DNA of 64,000 bases from Branchiostoma lanceolatum (Eukaryota; Chordata; Leptocardii; Amphioxiformes; Branchiostomatidae). Positions 21,226 through 34,408 of this stretch are shown piece after piece (within the stretch, counting starts at the first letter, position 1; each line of letters opens with the position of its first letter). The stretch is taken from positions 12,033,501 through 12,097,500 of the forward strand of contig NC_089726.1 of NCBI RefSeq assembly GCF_035083965.1, read 5' to 3'. Under the pieces are notes generated by a model, which had not been told where the DNA came from, ran no database searches, and worked only from the letters and a program-made list of their open reading frames with translations. A program made the position numbers and the translations under genes.

Positions 21226-24200
21226 CTATCTGTGACATAGGAAGTTTAGCATGAGGTCTGGTAGCTTGAGTGAACTGAGATAATTGAGTCTGCTGGCTCC
21301 AACACTCTGCCTGATGGTCAGTCTGCACAGCTGCTTCAGACTCTCTACATGGCCTGGGAAGACAGAGTAAAGTGGTCAATATTAGGTTTTATGCATTGCA
21401 AAGTCACATGTTCTAAACGATTGGTCATTAACCATCCAGAGGAAGGCTACAGAAGGTCAGCAAAAACGTGTATGTACTGTAATTCTTAAAGTTTCCTGGT
21501 GGTTCTATGTCTGCATTTTTCATGGTGACGAATTCACTGTGAACTTAAAACCACTGGTGTTTTTCATTATTCTACACTATGTGTCGCAAACTTAGAACCA
21601 CAGTGAACACTCTCCTTTCCATGAAATTCGATTACTGTAAACTTAAACGTACAGACATTTACAGTATGAGGATGCATTTCATGTGTTGGAACATAGTGCA
21701 GCATTCTACAATATCAACCAACACAAATGACATAAGGCAGAAAGTTTCATTCCAAGCCATGCTGACTTGCCCTCTAATGAGAAGGGTTGCAGTCCTCACA
21801 ATGTGGCATTCCCTGCTGTGATACATTGTTCATTGTTCCTATGGTTTATATAATAGAAGCTATCTAGGGAAATTTCTCTTGTACATTGAGCCTGTATAAT
21901 GTATACGGATTACAAGGGTCACGTTGCACACTCATTATGTATCCTACAGCAGCTGCACTTCAACACATGTCCACTTGGTGGCACTGTTGCATGGTCTCAC
22001 CTTCATAATATAACAGCAGTTGTCTGGCCTCACTGTCCTCTGCAGTTAGGTGTAGAGCTCTCTTGCCATTCTGATTCAGTGCTGTGATGTTGGCGCCATA
22101 TTCCACTAGGACTTGAATCACAGCAGCGTAGTTGTTCTGCGATGCATAGTGCAGTGGAGTTTCATGGTTCTTGGTAGCATTGGGGTTAGCACCTGGTAGG
22201 AGAGAGATCCATGCATCTGATTATCAGGCACTTGCAGTGAACATGAATTGTGATGCAATCATTTTTGAAAAATTAAAAATCAAAAATTGTCTGACTCTCA
22301 CAAGGCACATGGATGCCTATAACTTAGTGTAAGTACACCAGAAGTGCTAAACCCAGACATTTTGCAGAGGAAATGTACCCTTTATATTCATGTATGGATG
22401 TACGTATTTCTGCAGTTGGTCTGCGTAATACTGCCCGTGGCTATAATAGGAAGCTGTCTGAAGTTGGTGGGTTGCTATAAGCATGATTCAATCAGGTTTC
22501 CAGCAGTATTTTGCAGTGTCCCATCAGTATTTTGATCCAAAACTTACCTGCTAGAAGAAGAGACTTGGCACAGTCCACCTGCCCCCTGATACATGCTACA
22601 TGTAGAGGTGTACCGTGGTGACAGTCTGTGTGCTCTATCCTGGCTCCATTCTCTATGAGGATGTCTACACAGTCCTGGTGTCCTGTACAAGAAAATATCC
22701 AGCAAAATTTAAATACAGGTGGTCATGTAGAGGTAATTCTGTCACCATGTTTTTTATTTTTAAGGTAACTCCACATCTAGTCCATGTGCTGCAATGAAAT
22801 CCCTCTGACAAAGTACATGCTGTCAAGTCATGTTATAAGCCTGTCCTGTTTTAACCCTTAATCATTAGTTTATATATTACAGAAGTTTTGATCGCACCAA
22901 GCGCACTCGAATGAACGGTTAGTAGATTACCCATGACCTCCGTACCATTGTTCTGGACTTGAGTTGACTTTAAAATCCTCAAACGTCATTTGTAAAGAAA
23001 AGTCAACAGTGTTGGTAGATGCTGTAAACGTTAAGGTAAAGATCAAGGTCGAAAACACTGATTAAACCGACCCCATTAGGGTCATTGTTTAGACATACCA
23101 GAATGTCGTCATGCGCACTGGGCCTTCCTACAACATGCCTCAGCAAGTCCACTCGTTTATATTACAAATACAACTCCTGCTACGACCAAATCACAGCTTC
23201 TAATTTGGCTACATCAATGCTGCTGGTGGTGAGGGTCTATACATAGAAGTGAAGAGCTTTCCTCGTCAATTATGCAAAGTAGTTCGCCCAAAATCTAATC
23301 ATCTTGAGATTTTGCACATACATGTACCTACCGACATATCAAGAAGAAGACAATCCATCTTGGCATTCTTGACTTTTCGTGTTCACTAACAGACACACAG
23401 AAACATGCTCGGTAAAATATAACCTTCTTGGCGAAGGTGATTAATAGCTGTATATCATCATAAATTTGGACCATCTGCTCTTCTATATTCAGAGGGATTG
23501 TTTTGGTTTTTCCCTATCTGAACTACAGTATTGTACAGGCCTTACCTCTCAGCACTGCCTCGTGCAGCGGTGATGCGGTGATAAGACTGGGGTTAACTTC
23601 AGCACCGTGGGACAACAGCAGGTTGATACAGGACACACTTCCGCGGGAGCACGCATCGCACAGCGGCGTACTGCCATCTATATTTCTGGCATTCACCTGC
23701 AGTAATTGGGCAGCAATACACTTGTAATTAAATTGCAGAATGTATATTTATACAAGCTACAATAATAAAAGGTAAAACATTTCACACTACAAGAACAAAA
23801 GAACATTATCATACTTTTGTTAAGTTTAGACTGTGCCTGTTTTAATAAAATACGCAAATCATGTTCAAATGTGCTAACATCACAAACAATGCCAGCACTA
23901 TAGATAAGACCTTCACTGTCAGCTCTGAAAGCTTTGCACATATTTGCAATGTAATTTTAATTACCATTCAGCAGAACATGGTCATGAACAAACCCTCACC
24001 TGAGCTCCTGCAGTGATGAGCATTTTGGCACAGACTGCATGTCCGCCTAAACACGCCTCATGTAGCGGAGTGACCGAGTCGATGGTGCTGAGATTAGCAC
24101 ACGCTCCCTGGTCCAGCAGGGTCTTCAGCGCCAGGACACGGCCGTAACACGCAGCGTCATGCAGAGGGGAGCGGTCAGCCCATGACCCTGAGAACAACAA

Positions 24201-25454
24201 TCCCAACATCAGTCACAGTTGTCAATAAAGTAAATTCATTTCGGTTTGCAACACTTAAATGTTGCGGAACAGTGAAAATTAAAAGGACTCAATGACTTTG
24301 TTTCCTATTACAACCCTTGACTAGCTAAAACCCAAGCAGTACATGTACGTAAGATTGCTGCTTTGTTTTGGTAAATACTCACAGAACACAAGCCGTGCAT
24401 CCCAACATTTTTCGGTAAAAGACTTTCTTTGCATGTTAGAATTTAGAATTTACACCTGAAACTATCATCACAATACACAGTGCCTGAACTGTCACTGATG
24501 GTATACATACATTTCTCCCTCCTGAGTGCAAATTTATTATTAAGCAGTATCAACTTTCAACATATCTAAAGCATGATGAATCATTATCATAGAACTTCTG
24601 GTTGAAAGAAGAGTGTATTATATCAAGCCCAGAGCAAGGACATCCCATTTTTCCTCTTCAGGAGCCCTAAAACCTTCCCTTTTCTTCATATATTTGGCCA
24701 CAGATCAAGTAGCACATGGCACAAAGTATAGGATGGATTGCATAAACCATAAGATAAGGTAAGGTCAACGTCCTTAAGGTTATAAAGGGTCTCATTTCAT
24801 TGAACTAGATTTGGGACAGTTAAGTGGATTTCTGACAGCCGGAGAGATAGCGGGTCCGTCAATAAATGAGCCCCTTATTAAAACAAAATGATCTTCCCTC
24901 CCAACATCTGCTTGGAGACAACAAGTCAAGTTCAAGACTCCTGGATAAGATTAGATCCTCGCGCGATCGACAATGCGTCAAAAAAGCAACAAAACCTTTA
25001 GAAACACTAACTTCAAATATACGGCAGCAGAAACGACCGAAATTCACCTTGCATTATTACTATCGAAGTGTCTATGTTAAGTTAATTTTGATAACGATAT
25101 GCAGTCAAAGGAGGATTTACGCAAGGTAGCCATGCCACGAGTGATCCCCGTATACGGCTGCAGCTGTGACCATGAAAGAACGATAGATGTCCTTCAATGC
25201 CTCTTTATATAGCTACTAGCGCCAACTTCCTCAATACCATAAAAAGACAACGTTAGCCAATTGTTTAAAAGAAATTTGCACATATCATCCTCTTAAGACG
25301 TTAAGTTTTTACCTTGATAACACCTGAAGTGCTTCCGTTTCTTTAAGTACAAAGCGTCCGGAGCGTCTGTAAGAGATGTTGGGATCTTCACCGGCATGTC
25401 CCGATCGCAAATATCTTGGTCTGGCCCCATGCCTCCCGTTACCACAGCCGTCAT
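21226..25454 (-). CDS. ASB13: ASB13-like ankyrin-repeat and SOCS-box protein (proximal first exon, 311 aa)
   Basis: Substrate receptor of an Elongin B/C-Cullin 5 E3 ubiquitin ligase (family role). Exons: 25454-25313, 24187-24000, 23696-23546, 22682-22548, 22192-22001, 21353-21226. Phases are continuous: phase 1 after each exon except the second, which ends in phase 0. Six ankyrin-type units can be read, including SPLHDAACYGR, TPLHEACLGGH, TPLCDACSRGS, SPLHEAVLRGH, TPLHVACIRGQ and TPLHYASQNN. The C-terminus is a SOCS box (LKQLCRLTIRQSVG followed by LKLPDLMLNFL), present only in the spliced frame. Phrases such as NARNIDGSTPLCDACSRGS and DCHHGTPLHVAC point to ASB13 rather than ASB5/9/11, while GSWADRSPLH also recalls ASB5. 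The proximal first exon (25454) starts MTAVVTGGMGPDQD; a distal alternative starts at 27285. Confidence 0.92.
21476..21655. mobile_element. TACTGTAA-type MITE
   Basis: Bounded by TACTGTAA at the left and TTTACAGTA at the right, with imperfect inverted arms. It is similar in design to 40837-41088 and 54989-55165. Confidence 0.5.
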
Positions 25455-27191
25455 GACTTCTATCCGTACTGTATATTAATATAACAGTATATCGTTACTA
25501 TGTGACAGCTCGTACGTCTAGACGTCTCAGCCGGCGTGCGTGCGCCCCCTTCCCGCATGCATGTTGGAAAATTCCATGTCGTAACAGATCAAAGGTCACC
25601 GTCCCTCAAAGTAAGGCGCAGTCCACTGTTACAAAATGGGGTGCTAGTGGGTAGGATTTCTTAATAGATCAGAAAATTGGCCGGCGCTAACGATTTCGCC
25701 ACGGGAATATGTGCTTGTAGATTAACAACAGAATTTGTATATGGCTGTCACAGAGAAGCTAGGATGTAGGGGGAAAAAGTTACAATTCATTCCAATATCT
25801 GCTTGGAGATATCAAAGCTCTTCAAGCCACAACAGCCTAACTTTCAAACCCCCTCTACTGATCGATATGGAAACTGCATATCACCAGCCCTTGGTAAAGA
25901 AACTGGCACTCTACATGTATGACTCTCACCAAGGGACCCACAGATGCCATCATGGTCACAGATCCTTGTGAGATGCCTTGAAGTTTTCGTTTCCCCCAGA
26001 CATCATCCAACACCACAGAATTCATAAAAAACGTTACTCTCTGTTTGATAGGCCTTTCACAGAATAATTCAATACTAGTACCTGCCAAGAGGCCAATAAA
26101 AATTAATCTCCAAAAACATCTTTCGGTGGTAAAGACCATATCCAACTGGCAAAAGGTGGCTATGAAAACTCCATTTGCCAGTTGGATACGGTCTTTGCCA
26201 CCGTTAGATCTGCTTGGAGATTAAGTAAATATAGGTGACAGTTTAATATGATAAATACCTTATCCTATAAAATAAGTATAATAGTCTTTTATTGATGCCA
26301 ACAAAGCAACATCCTTGGCTACTAAAATTACTAACTAGATATTGAGTTTCCAGGAGGCTACTGTGCCTCAAAAGCAATGGCCACTTTGTTATCAAGCTCT
26401 TTAATAGTAACTAGCCATCACTTCAGTGCAAAATCCTTGCTAGCAATGAACTTATGTTGCGGAAGCATACAAAGAAAACACAGCAAGATAGTTACCTGGG
26501 ACCGCCAGTGCTCTGACCAAACAAGATGTGTGAAAGAACAAAGTCATCCTGACTTTGCTACATGTATTAAACTGGGGTGGGAATTAATCAACTGGGTGAG
26601 CACAACATCACATCTGAGAAAAAACATTTCCTGATTGTCTATATTGGCCTGGTGTAAAGAAACATGATCTCCTCAAGTGCTTATACCAGAGATAGGGACA
26701 TACTTTTACCCCTATTGGTAAACAGTCTCTGGGCAAACAGTGCAAAGGTCAGACACAGCTTGTCAGTTAAGCTACCTTCTTTTAGTTTTGTTTTGACTTT
26801 CTAGAGAAAAAGAATCAAATCAATAGGACTACATGGAACAGACCTTACAATGGCTATTCTACAGAAATGGGGACAAATGACAACTCCAAGAAGACTTTCT
26901 TCACTGCACCAATGATAAGATCCCTAGTTACATTATAAATTTTTCAGAAGACCTTGTCCTTTGACAACTTTGACCGAGAACCATGAATAAATATAGTTGG
27001 GATATTTCAATGTCTTTAATGCATTAATTCATGAAAGTTGAACACTTGAATAGTAAAAGAAGTAGTTTTGTCCTACATCACAATCCATTGATGTGTAAAA
27101 TGTAACAGCGGCATAGCTATATCATCTATACGTACATGTATATGTATGTACTTCCACACATGAAAGTCTATATAACTTTACATGTACTGAC
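25455..27191. other. Intron or intergenic stretch between the two ASB13-like first exons
   Basis: Contains the proximal promoter region (GC-richer around 25500-25570), a foldback MITE (26104-26223) and solo MITE end sequences near 24885 and 25798 (ATCTGCTTGGAGA). I see no additional coding exon that I can support. Confidence 0.5.
26104..26223. mobile_element. Foldback MITE (TAATCTCC ends)
   Basis: A 120-bp stem-loop. TAATCTCC at 26104 pairs with GGAGATTA at 26216-26223, and the TCCAACTGGC / GCCAGTTGGA inner arms are complementary. Same family as 20702-20822. Confidence 0.8.
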
Positions 27192-27285
27192 CAACATCTG
27201 TGTCCAGATCACAACCCCTCCCTCTCCTCAGGTAGACATCACCATGAGGAATGAACCCAAAGATTTGCTCCAGCAGATACTCCAT
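27192..27285 (-). CDS. ASB13: Distal alternative first coding exon of the ASB13-like gene
   Basis: ATG at 27285 opens MEYLLEQIFGFIPHGD, the frame stays open to CDLDTDVG, and the exon ends with a good donor G|GTCAGT. It is 94 nt and ends in phase 1, exactly what the 24187 exon needs. The join reads DTDVGSWADRSPLHDAA, which resembles the human ASB13 N-terminus (LGDVGFWVERTPVHEAA, from memory). With this exon the protein is 295 aa, nearer to human ASB13 (278 aa). It may therefore be the ancestral first exon, with 25454 the alternative promoter. Transcript data would be needed to confirm it. Confidence 0.7.
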
Positions 27286-28934
27286 AACTGATAAACAAGC
27301 TTTGCTACTCTTGGCACCACCAAGCTTGGGCCTCAACATACATGTATGCCTCTCATGTTATCAACAATGTCAGTATGCAGTTGGCATACTGGGTGATACT
27401 GGTCAGTGTTTATCTGATACTTCAACCCCAACGTCACAGGCATGTAGCATGTGATCAGCACTTAGATTACAATCTCCGTGAAGCTTTAGGCTAATCTTCT
27501 AAATACCAGGGATGATACTACTGTACTATGGTACCAAAATCTGCATATACTTCATCTTATCATCAAAAAACATGTTCTGAGACCTTTGTTTGGGACAAGG
27601 AGGGTAAAAACAAATGATGCAACAGGGGAAAGGGCAGCAATGTTCAAATTCTTCCCTCTGCACAGCTGATGATCAGCAAGGATGATTGACATGCCCAGAT
27701 GTAGATGGACTTTATAATCAGACTGCATATTGGGAGAAGTCCAAATCAACAACATGGGAGGGCCTGTAAGGGTAACTATGAAGAGATCTTGAAATAAGGT
27801 TTATTGCCTCAACCTTTGCAAAACATGTTTATGAAACATACTACATATACATTGTAGTATTCTCAATATGGCTCACTGTAGCTTATGACAATTTCTACAT
27901 ATATCAACAATGTTGCTACATCGTGTATGCACAAAGATACATAATGGTTATGTTGTAAATACGAAAAGCATTTCCATACAAAAATGTGAACCGTAAAATC
28001 ATCACATTTTCTTGAGAGATCTGAGTTTCTTGTATACTAGTAAATAAATACATGCATGTTTCTCTTCTTCAGATCAAAGGAATAACAGTTCATGTCTACT
28101 AGTAAGGCTTAAACCTACCTCTAGCATAATCACCAATTGATGCTGTAAATCGTCTAAGTCGTTCTACCTGTACCTCCACTGGTAAGGTGGGCCGGACCCA
28201 CATGGTTAGCATTGAGGGGAATGGTAGCCCTACAGCTGCATGTACATGTACAGCATTTTGTACATGCCTATCAAAGGTTTGGCAGCATGCCAGAACAGTA
28301 GTACAGTACAGTCACTGGGACAATATTTGATGTCCTTTAAATAATTGTCTTGCCTGCTTCTGACATCCACATACTAACTTGATACCCTTTCTAAATATAG
28401 CCTTGTGTATCCAACATAACAGCAGATGGTTCACTATGAAGGGATAATATTGATATATCAGTGGTAGATATCAGAACTGATCTACAAAGATGGTGTCTTT
28501 CTAGGGACTTGCTCAATCACTTGCTCTCAAGGCTTTGGAACAAGAAAATGGCATGACATCTTTCTTTCCTTGAATCGCAACAGTACATCATTAGATCTAC
28601 AATTTACAAACCTTCTTTATTTCATTACAATCAGCAAATATATACCATTCAAAAAACTTGGAAAATTGTTCAACTAGATATGAAACTACACAAAAACGTT
28701 CAGAAGTTCCACCCAAACAACATGAGAAGAGGAAAGTGGCAAGATGGCAAGTAATAGCATAAAATCCACATTTTATAATACTTGACTATTTGAGCATCAG
28801 CTTCCAACAGAATCTTCCATACATAGTGTTTCTGGGACAAACCAACTATTAATGGAATCATCATTCTCAACCATCTTAATACACATTACACATACATATG
28901 GAAGCAAAATTCCACAATTGCACAACAACAGGCA
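27286..28934. other. Intergenic stretch below the unknown membrane-protein gene
   Basis: No gene seen. A minus-strand AATAAA at 28616-28621 is a plausible poly(A) signal for the gene ending at 28935. Confidence 0.5.
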
Positions 28935-31900
28935 TCAGTCTAGCTTGTCAAACTCTCCACAGGAATCTTCTCTTGGGCTTTCCTTAAGTTTCTCCGGGAA
29001 CATCCTTCTCCACTGGTCCCACTGGCGGTTCATGCGGGTGTTTGTGTACTCGAAGGTTATGGCTGTGAAGAGGTAAAACAGGTACCCCAGTGGGATGATC
29101 ACAGACAGCAGGGAGATGTAGTACCACGCTGTCGACTGGACAAGGCTCTCCAACATGTTGCTTGTGTATGGTATGAAGACAAGACAACTGCAAACTATCT
29201 TGTCCTCAGTGTCAGTTTCTGACAATCTTCAATGACAAGGTAAAAATCCTTGAACAGAATATCTCAAGAGCGTGTAGTGTGACACTTGGTCAAGGTCAAA
29301 TCAATATTCCCCAGCCCAGGATAAAGCACCGCACCTTCAACCTACAGTCATAAAGTTGCACTGACAATAACCTTGGTCAGTTGGACAGGCTGTAACTTCA
29401 GAAACCACTTAGGAACGCTGTAAATTTTGATTCCTGACAGAAGAACTGCAAGTAGGGTGGCCAGCTATAGGACTGCTGCGGTGTCCAAGCTTGTTCCACA
29501 CCTCAGCTTCCCCTCTGTCCCTGGTAGCTGGGGACTGTACTGCAGTTGACACTCTCCAATCTTGAATAAATGACTTTCCAAGAGTGAAGTCCTGTTGTAC
29601 AAATGATGGGCCAGCAAAGCAGAGGGAATATATTGTAAGATTTCCAGCAAGTCCAAATAATGCTCCGTCAGGCAGCCATCTTGAAAATGCTCTAATGTGG
29701 CCAGCTGTCAAAACACAGTCTCTGATTGGCTGAGAAGTGGACTGTACCATTGTAACTGTAGGGGATGTCAGCATTGCACAATGAGTTTATATAATATAAA
29801 GAGAGGAAGATATTGTTTATTCATTTATTGTTGGTGGTAAAAATAAAATGTCAGTGATATCATTCAATTACATGTTGTGGTGCCTATAAATTCCATTCCT
29901 TTTCTAGAAAATGTGTCTCTCAATTGAATTACATTTCATCCCTGTATTTATATTACATGTACTAAGTTCATGGTTCATTCTAGAAGATAAACTTGGATAT
30001 ATTTAGTACATACTAGTGCATTGTGCATACTAGCATTAGTATTTAGGCCACAGTAAGTAATTTTTATGGATGACATCAGCGCGCTCATTAATTTTCGCCT
30101 GATTTCGAAATAAAAAACAAGAAATTTCATTGCCCTCCGATGGTGGTCAACATGCCAAAAATGGGCAAATATGTCGTAAACGTTGACAGTCTAAGGTGTT
30201 TCATTGCATATGAATACCCAGTGTAGTGCCTGCCCATGATGGTATGACAAGCTGTTTTCTGCGTTTGTTCTAGTTCATTGAGCTGTATACACATCTTCAA
30301 GAACAGTTTAATGTTGACAGTCTAAGGTGTTTCATTGCATATGAATACCCAGTGTAGTTCCTGCCCATGATGGTATAATAACAAGCTGTTTTCTTCATTT
30401 GTTCTAGCAAGGACATTATATAGATAATGGGGGGGGGGGGGATCTAGTTACTAGTAATTGAGCTGTATACACAAGGTGTTTCATCGCATATGAATTTCCT
30501 GTGTAGTTGCTTCAGACGATGGTACAACAAGCTCTTTTCTGCATTTGTTGTAGTTAGTCTATTGAGATGTATCACATCTACATGGACAGGTTTACATTAA
30601 ATCAATGAGGTTTTATATCATATACGAAACCTCATTGGTTGAATACAGGTATAAAAGACCTGTTGGTCATGATATCATATTTCGTCGCCTCAATTCTTGT
30701 TTAACAAGACTTATGATCTCAACATTTGAAAATATAGGAATCTTGTTTTTTTGGGCCCGCCTTGTTTTTTTCTCGCCCTATCTCATTAATTTTGGAGCCT
30801 GCGGAGGATGTCATCCATAAAATTTACTTGCTGTGGCCTTACAGTAAAGGTCATGAATTCTAAGGGTTACTCCTTGCTTGTACAAAACTTAAAACTACAC
30901 ATACCAAGAAACATCAGGTCAGCGTCCCGTCCATCTAGTCGTAAAGCCATTTCTGGCTTGAAAACAATGTAGCGTCTCACTTTCATGAAAGGGCAGTGCC
31001 ATCAATGAAATCTAATTCTGCTTACCTTGTAAAGAAACAAGACTTCTGTTTGCAAAAAACTTAAGGGACCGAAAAAAGGTAAAGTTCACAAAACAGCTTA
31101 ACATCATATCATTCATTTCATATGAGTACGTAATTCTGAAACATGTTGTGACCCCTTTGGTCATCATTGATGGTATATCCCTGACCTTAAGGTTGAGCAA
31201 TCTAAAAGCAGATCTAGCTCGACAGTTGTACAAAAAATAACAATCAAGCCTGTACATGTGCAATTCACAATCTATGTTTGCATATGATCACTCTAGATTT
31301 GCAATATTACTTCACAATAATTTGTCCATAAAAGTACTTGTATTCCTATTGAAGCAACAATCAACATGGATCAAAATGCAACAAGTACTCAGTAATCATT
31401 GCTGGCACTGTTGAGCTTAAAAACCTTGGTTCTTTTGATAAGTGCCAAGATTATGTATATGTGTATATCTAGTAGAAAGAAAATCACAACAAACCTGTTT
31501 CACTCTTCCATTGTATATGATCATGAGGGGCCCAGCCTGCACTATCAAGCTTGTACACAACCATGAAATACCAGTGGAAACTCAGGATAACAACAATAAT
31601 AGAGATGCCAACCAGTAGGACTTCCAAAAATACAGGCAGTGCTGCAAACATCTCTATCAACTCATAACATTCAAATATCTATGCACTACTCTGATCTGAC
31701 ACTTTAAAGGGCCCTGGTAGAATGAAGGACAACAGCCTCAGGGTAGGTCAAACTGTAGAGCAATGCCCCCTAGTGACCTTGATTCTATCTGCAACAAATA
31801 TACTGTGTTGCTGAGTTAAAGAACTACACAATTTGCCCGGATCTTGAATGATAACATTGCACACTAAGTTCTTGATAGAGGAAAATTAACTACAACTGGA

Positions 31901-33933
31901 ATACAGTTCTGGAATGTTATAGAGTACTCTAGCTCCCTTCAAAGAAAAGTGCAATACTTCCATCATCAAACATCAAACAACTGGGATTCCTTCTGTTAAA
32001 CCAAGTAGGTTAAATCACCTACCATCATCATACAGGTCCAGTACTGTCAAAAGCTCATGCCAAAGACACCAAATGTTCTGCATCCTGTGCTTCTGATCAC
32101 AGTCTACTTAGTGCAAGCTCAGCAGCTTTAAATCAACAGGTAACAAAATGACCTGACGTGGTATATAAAAACACTGGTTGGGTTACATTGGGCCTTGGAT
32201 CACATGAACATATGTCTTCTTGGGCTGGACCATTCAACATCTCACAAAAGTTGGAAGGTGCAGTTTTTTCATGTAGTTGGAAAATAGGTACACATTCTGT
32301 AGATGCCATGTACAGCATGACAATTGTCATAAAATTTGATATCATTATATTTGTGCTATAACACTATTATTTATCTGAGTTGGAAGCCTATGGATTACAA
32401 TGGCCAAATAATTATACAATAGGCTGCAGCTGCTTATTTGTAAAACTATAACTTTATTAGGTCAATATGTAAAGACCTTTTGGCTGGGGAAATACAGGAT
32501 TCAAACAGTCACATACCCCGACTGTGTGCATGTGTTATATTTTCCATGCTTGTTCCATTACATTAACAGGTTATATTACAGACGATGCAGCATATTTGGT
32601 CATCGTCTTTCCCAAAATCATATCAAAACAGAACATGACAATAAGAACAACCAAAATTAGTTCGGTCAGTTTGACAACCGTGATACCCTGAACTTAGCAT
32701 CATGACATCAGCAGGTAGAGTGCCAGCATTTCTCACATGCAGTAACATTGCCTCCATTATCTAGTCTAAATCTATACTTGTGGTTCACACAAATGCATTC
32801 TGAGACACTGCCAGAGACTTTCCGCTACAATACACCAATATAGCCGGATGAAAATTGAATCTAATAACAGTATGATATAAAGTGCATTTCAATAGTATTG
32901 ATATAGTTGACCTCCATGCCCTATGATGACATGACAGTGATAAGATGATACAGTAATGTGATCTGTATTATCGACAAAAGATAGATCCGATAGATCTGAT
33001 AGATTGATAGATATGATAGATCCAATAGATCCGAAAGATCCAATAGATCTGATAAATCGATAGATCCCATAGATCCGATAGAGCGATAGATCTGATAGAT
33101 TGATAGATCCGATAGATCTGATAGATCGATAGATCGATAGATCGATAGATCCGATAGATCGATAGATCGATAGATCTGAGAGAGCGATAGATCAATAGAT
33201 CTGATAGATCGATAGATCCGATAGATCGATAGATCGATGGATCGATAGATCCGATAGATCGATAGATCCGATAGATCTGATAGATCGATAGATCCGATAG
33301 ATCGATAGATCTGATAGATCGATAGATCTGATAGAGCGATAGATCGATAGATCAATAGATCTGATAGATCGATAGATCCGACAGATCGATAGATCCGATT
33401 GATCCGATAGATCGATAGATCCGATAGATCGTTAGATCGATAGATCGATAGATCCGATAGATCCGATAGATCGATAGATCGATAGATCGATCGATAGATC
33501 CGATAGATCCGATAGATCGATAGATCCGATAGATCGATAGATCAGATAGATTGATAGATCAGATAGATTGATAGAACAGATAGATCGATAGATCCTTGAT
33601 TAATAATCATCTACTTGTATATTGTTTTAAAAAAAACACATCCTGATGAGCAATGGTTTTGAATTGCTACATAGTAACAACAATTATTAGCTTTCCCCAA
33701 CCCCCTTCCCCACAAAAAAACACATGATGATGGCATAGACAAAGTCATATAAATGATACAAAAGTATACAGTTGTTGGGGTGACTTTTAGCACATGTTAA
33801 GAAAACGTTGTTTATTCACAAATTCAAATGCTGCCATACTTGCAGTTCCTGCTATGTCCCTCAGATCCACCAACCATCCAATGGCTTCCTGAATCTCTTG
33901 TGTCCTGTTTAAGTTTGCCAAGTCCCTTGCCAT
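28935..33933 (-). CDS. Small multipass membrane protein, not recognised (4-exon model, 199 aa)
   Basis: Model exons: 33933-33840, 31641-31495, 30979-30905, 29218-28935; the first three end in phase 1 and the joins are in frame. The second exon carries a clear membrane segment (VFLEVLLVGISIIVVILSFH). The last carries a hydrophobic stretch (WYYISLLSVIIPLGYLFYLF) followed by a charged tail (NRQWDQWRRMFPEKL) ending EFDKLD. The middle exon reads VRRYIVFKPEMALRLDGRD. I do not recognise the family and assign no function. Splice phases and hydrophobic pattern support the last three exons; the first exon is uncertain. In-frame ATG exons at 34408-34357 (MMEFVASNRLMAIEPPG) and 35227-35185 (MPKRHNLLCVTGDM) also end in phase 1 and could replace it. 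The acceptor at 30980-30981 is a weak GAAAG; an ATG at 30986 could alternatively start a shorter form. Confidence 0.5.
30045..30839. mobile_element. Nonautonomous TIR element with three internal tandem units
   Basis: The outer ends AGGCCACAG (30045) and CTGTGGCCT (30839) are inverted and continue inward through a shared TTTTATGGATGACATC block. Inside, a unit of about 125-150 bp containing GTGTTTCATTGCATATGAAT is repeated three times (about 30182-30310, 30311-30470, 30471-30597). No transposase frame. It lies between exons of the unknown membrane gene. Confidence 0.75.
32979..33595. repeat. (GATA)(GATC)-type microsatellite, about 615 bp
   Basis: Mixed tandem GATAGATC, CGATAGATC and TGATAGATC units. 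Both strands give long artefact ORFs (Ile/Asp/Arg/Ser/Tyr/Leu repeats) that are not genes. Confidence 0.97.
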
Positions 33934-34356
33934 AGTTGAATGTACAGATTTCAGGCAGTGACTATGCTTGCTTCATACACCCTCCCACTACTGGATATAG
34001 ATGATACCCTGACCTTTGACCTAAATAACATGGCCTATCACATCTTGCAATTGATAACCATAATACACTTAGGAATAGCCAATTAGGTTATAATCTCCTT
34101 GGGAATTCTAAGCCAAATAGAGTATTCTGGGTACTCATTTTTACAGTGGCTTTAACAATCATTTTCTGTACATGTTCAATTCCCAAACTACTTGATCTGT
34201 TTGCAGAATTTTTTTTGTACAACTTTTGAAAAAAGTGCTTTCATTGAGACACTCTCTTTGTCTTTTCCCTCAGTGGTCTAGGAAGAAAGAAAGATATCCT
34301 GATTGAAAAGCCCTGCCCCATTAGTTTTAAAGAAATAAGTAAAGCAGGATTCTTAC

Positions 34357-34408
34357 CACCAGGTGGCTCAATGGCCATTAGTCTGTTGCTGGCAACGAAC
34401 TCCATCAT
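34357..34408 (-). CDS. Candidate alternative first exon of the unknown membrane-protein gene
   Basis: Seventeen codons from ATG (MMEFVASNRLMAIEPPG) end in phase 1 at a strong GTAAGA donor, compatible with the exon at 31641. Upstream frames are closed by a stop, so it could only be a first coding exon. Confidence 0.35.

Noticed and set aside
29218..29225. Start of the last membrane-protein exon as an independent gene
   Set aside because: The apparent first residue is TTG, not ATG. The frame is better explained as a spliced terminal exon.
32921..33355. ORFs of Asp-Leu-Ser-Ile-Tyr-Arg repeats
   Set aside because: Translation of the GATA/GATC microsatellite.
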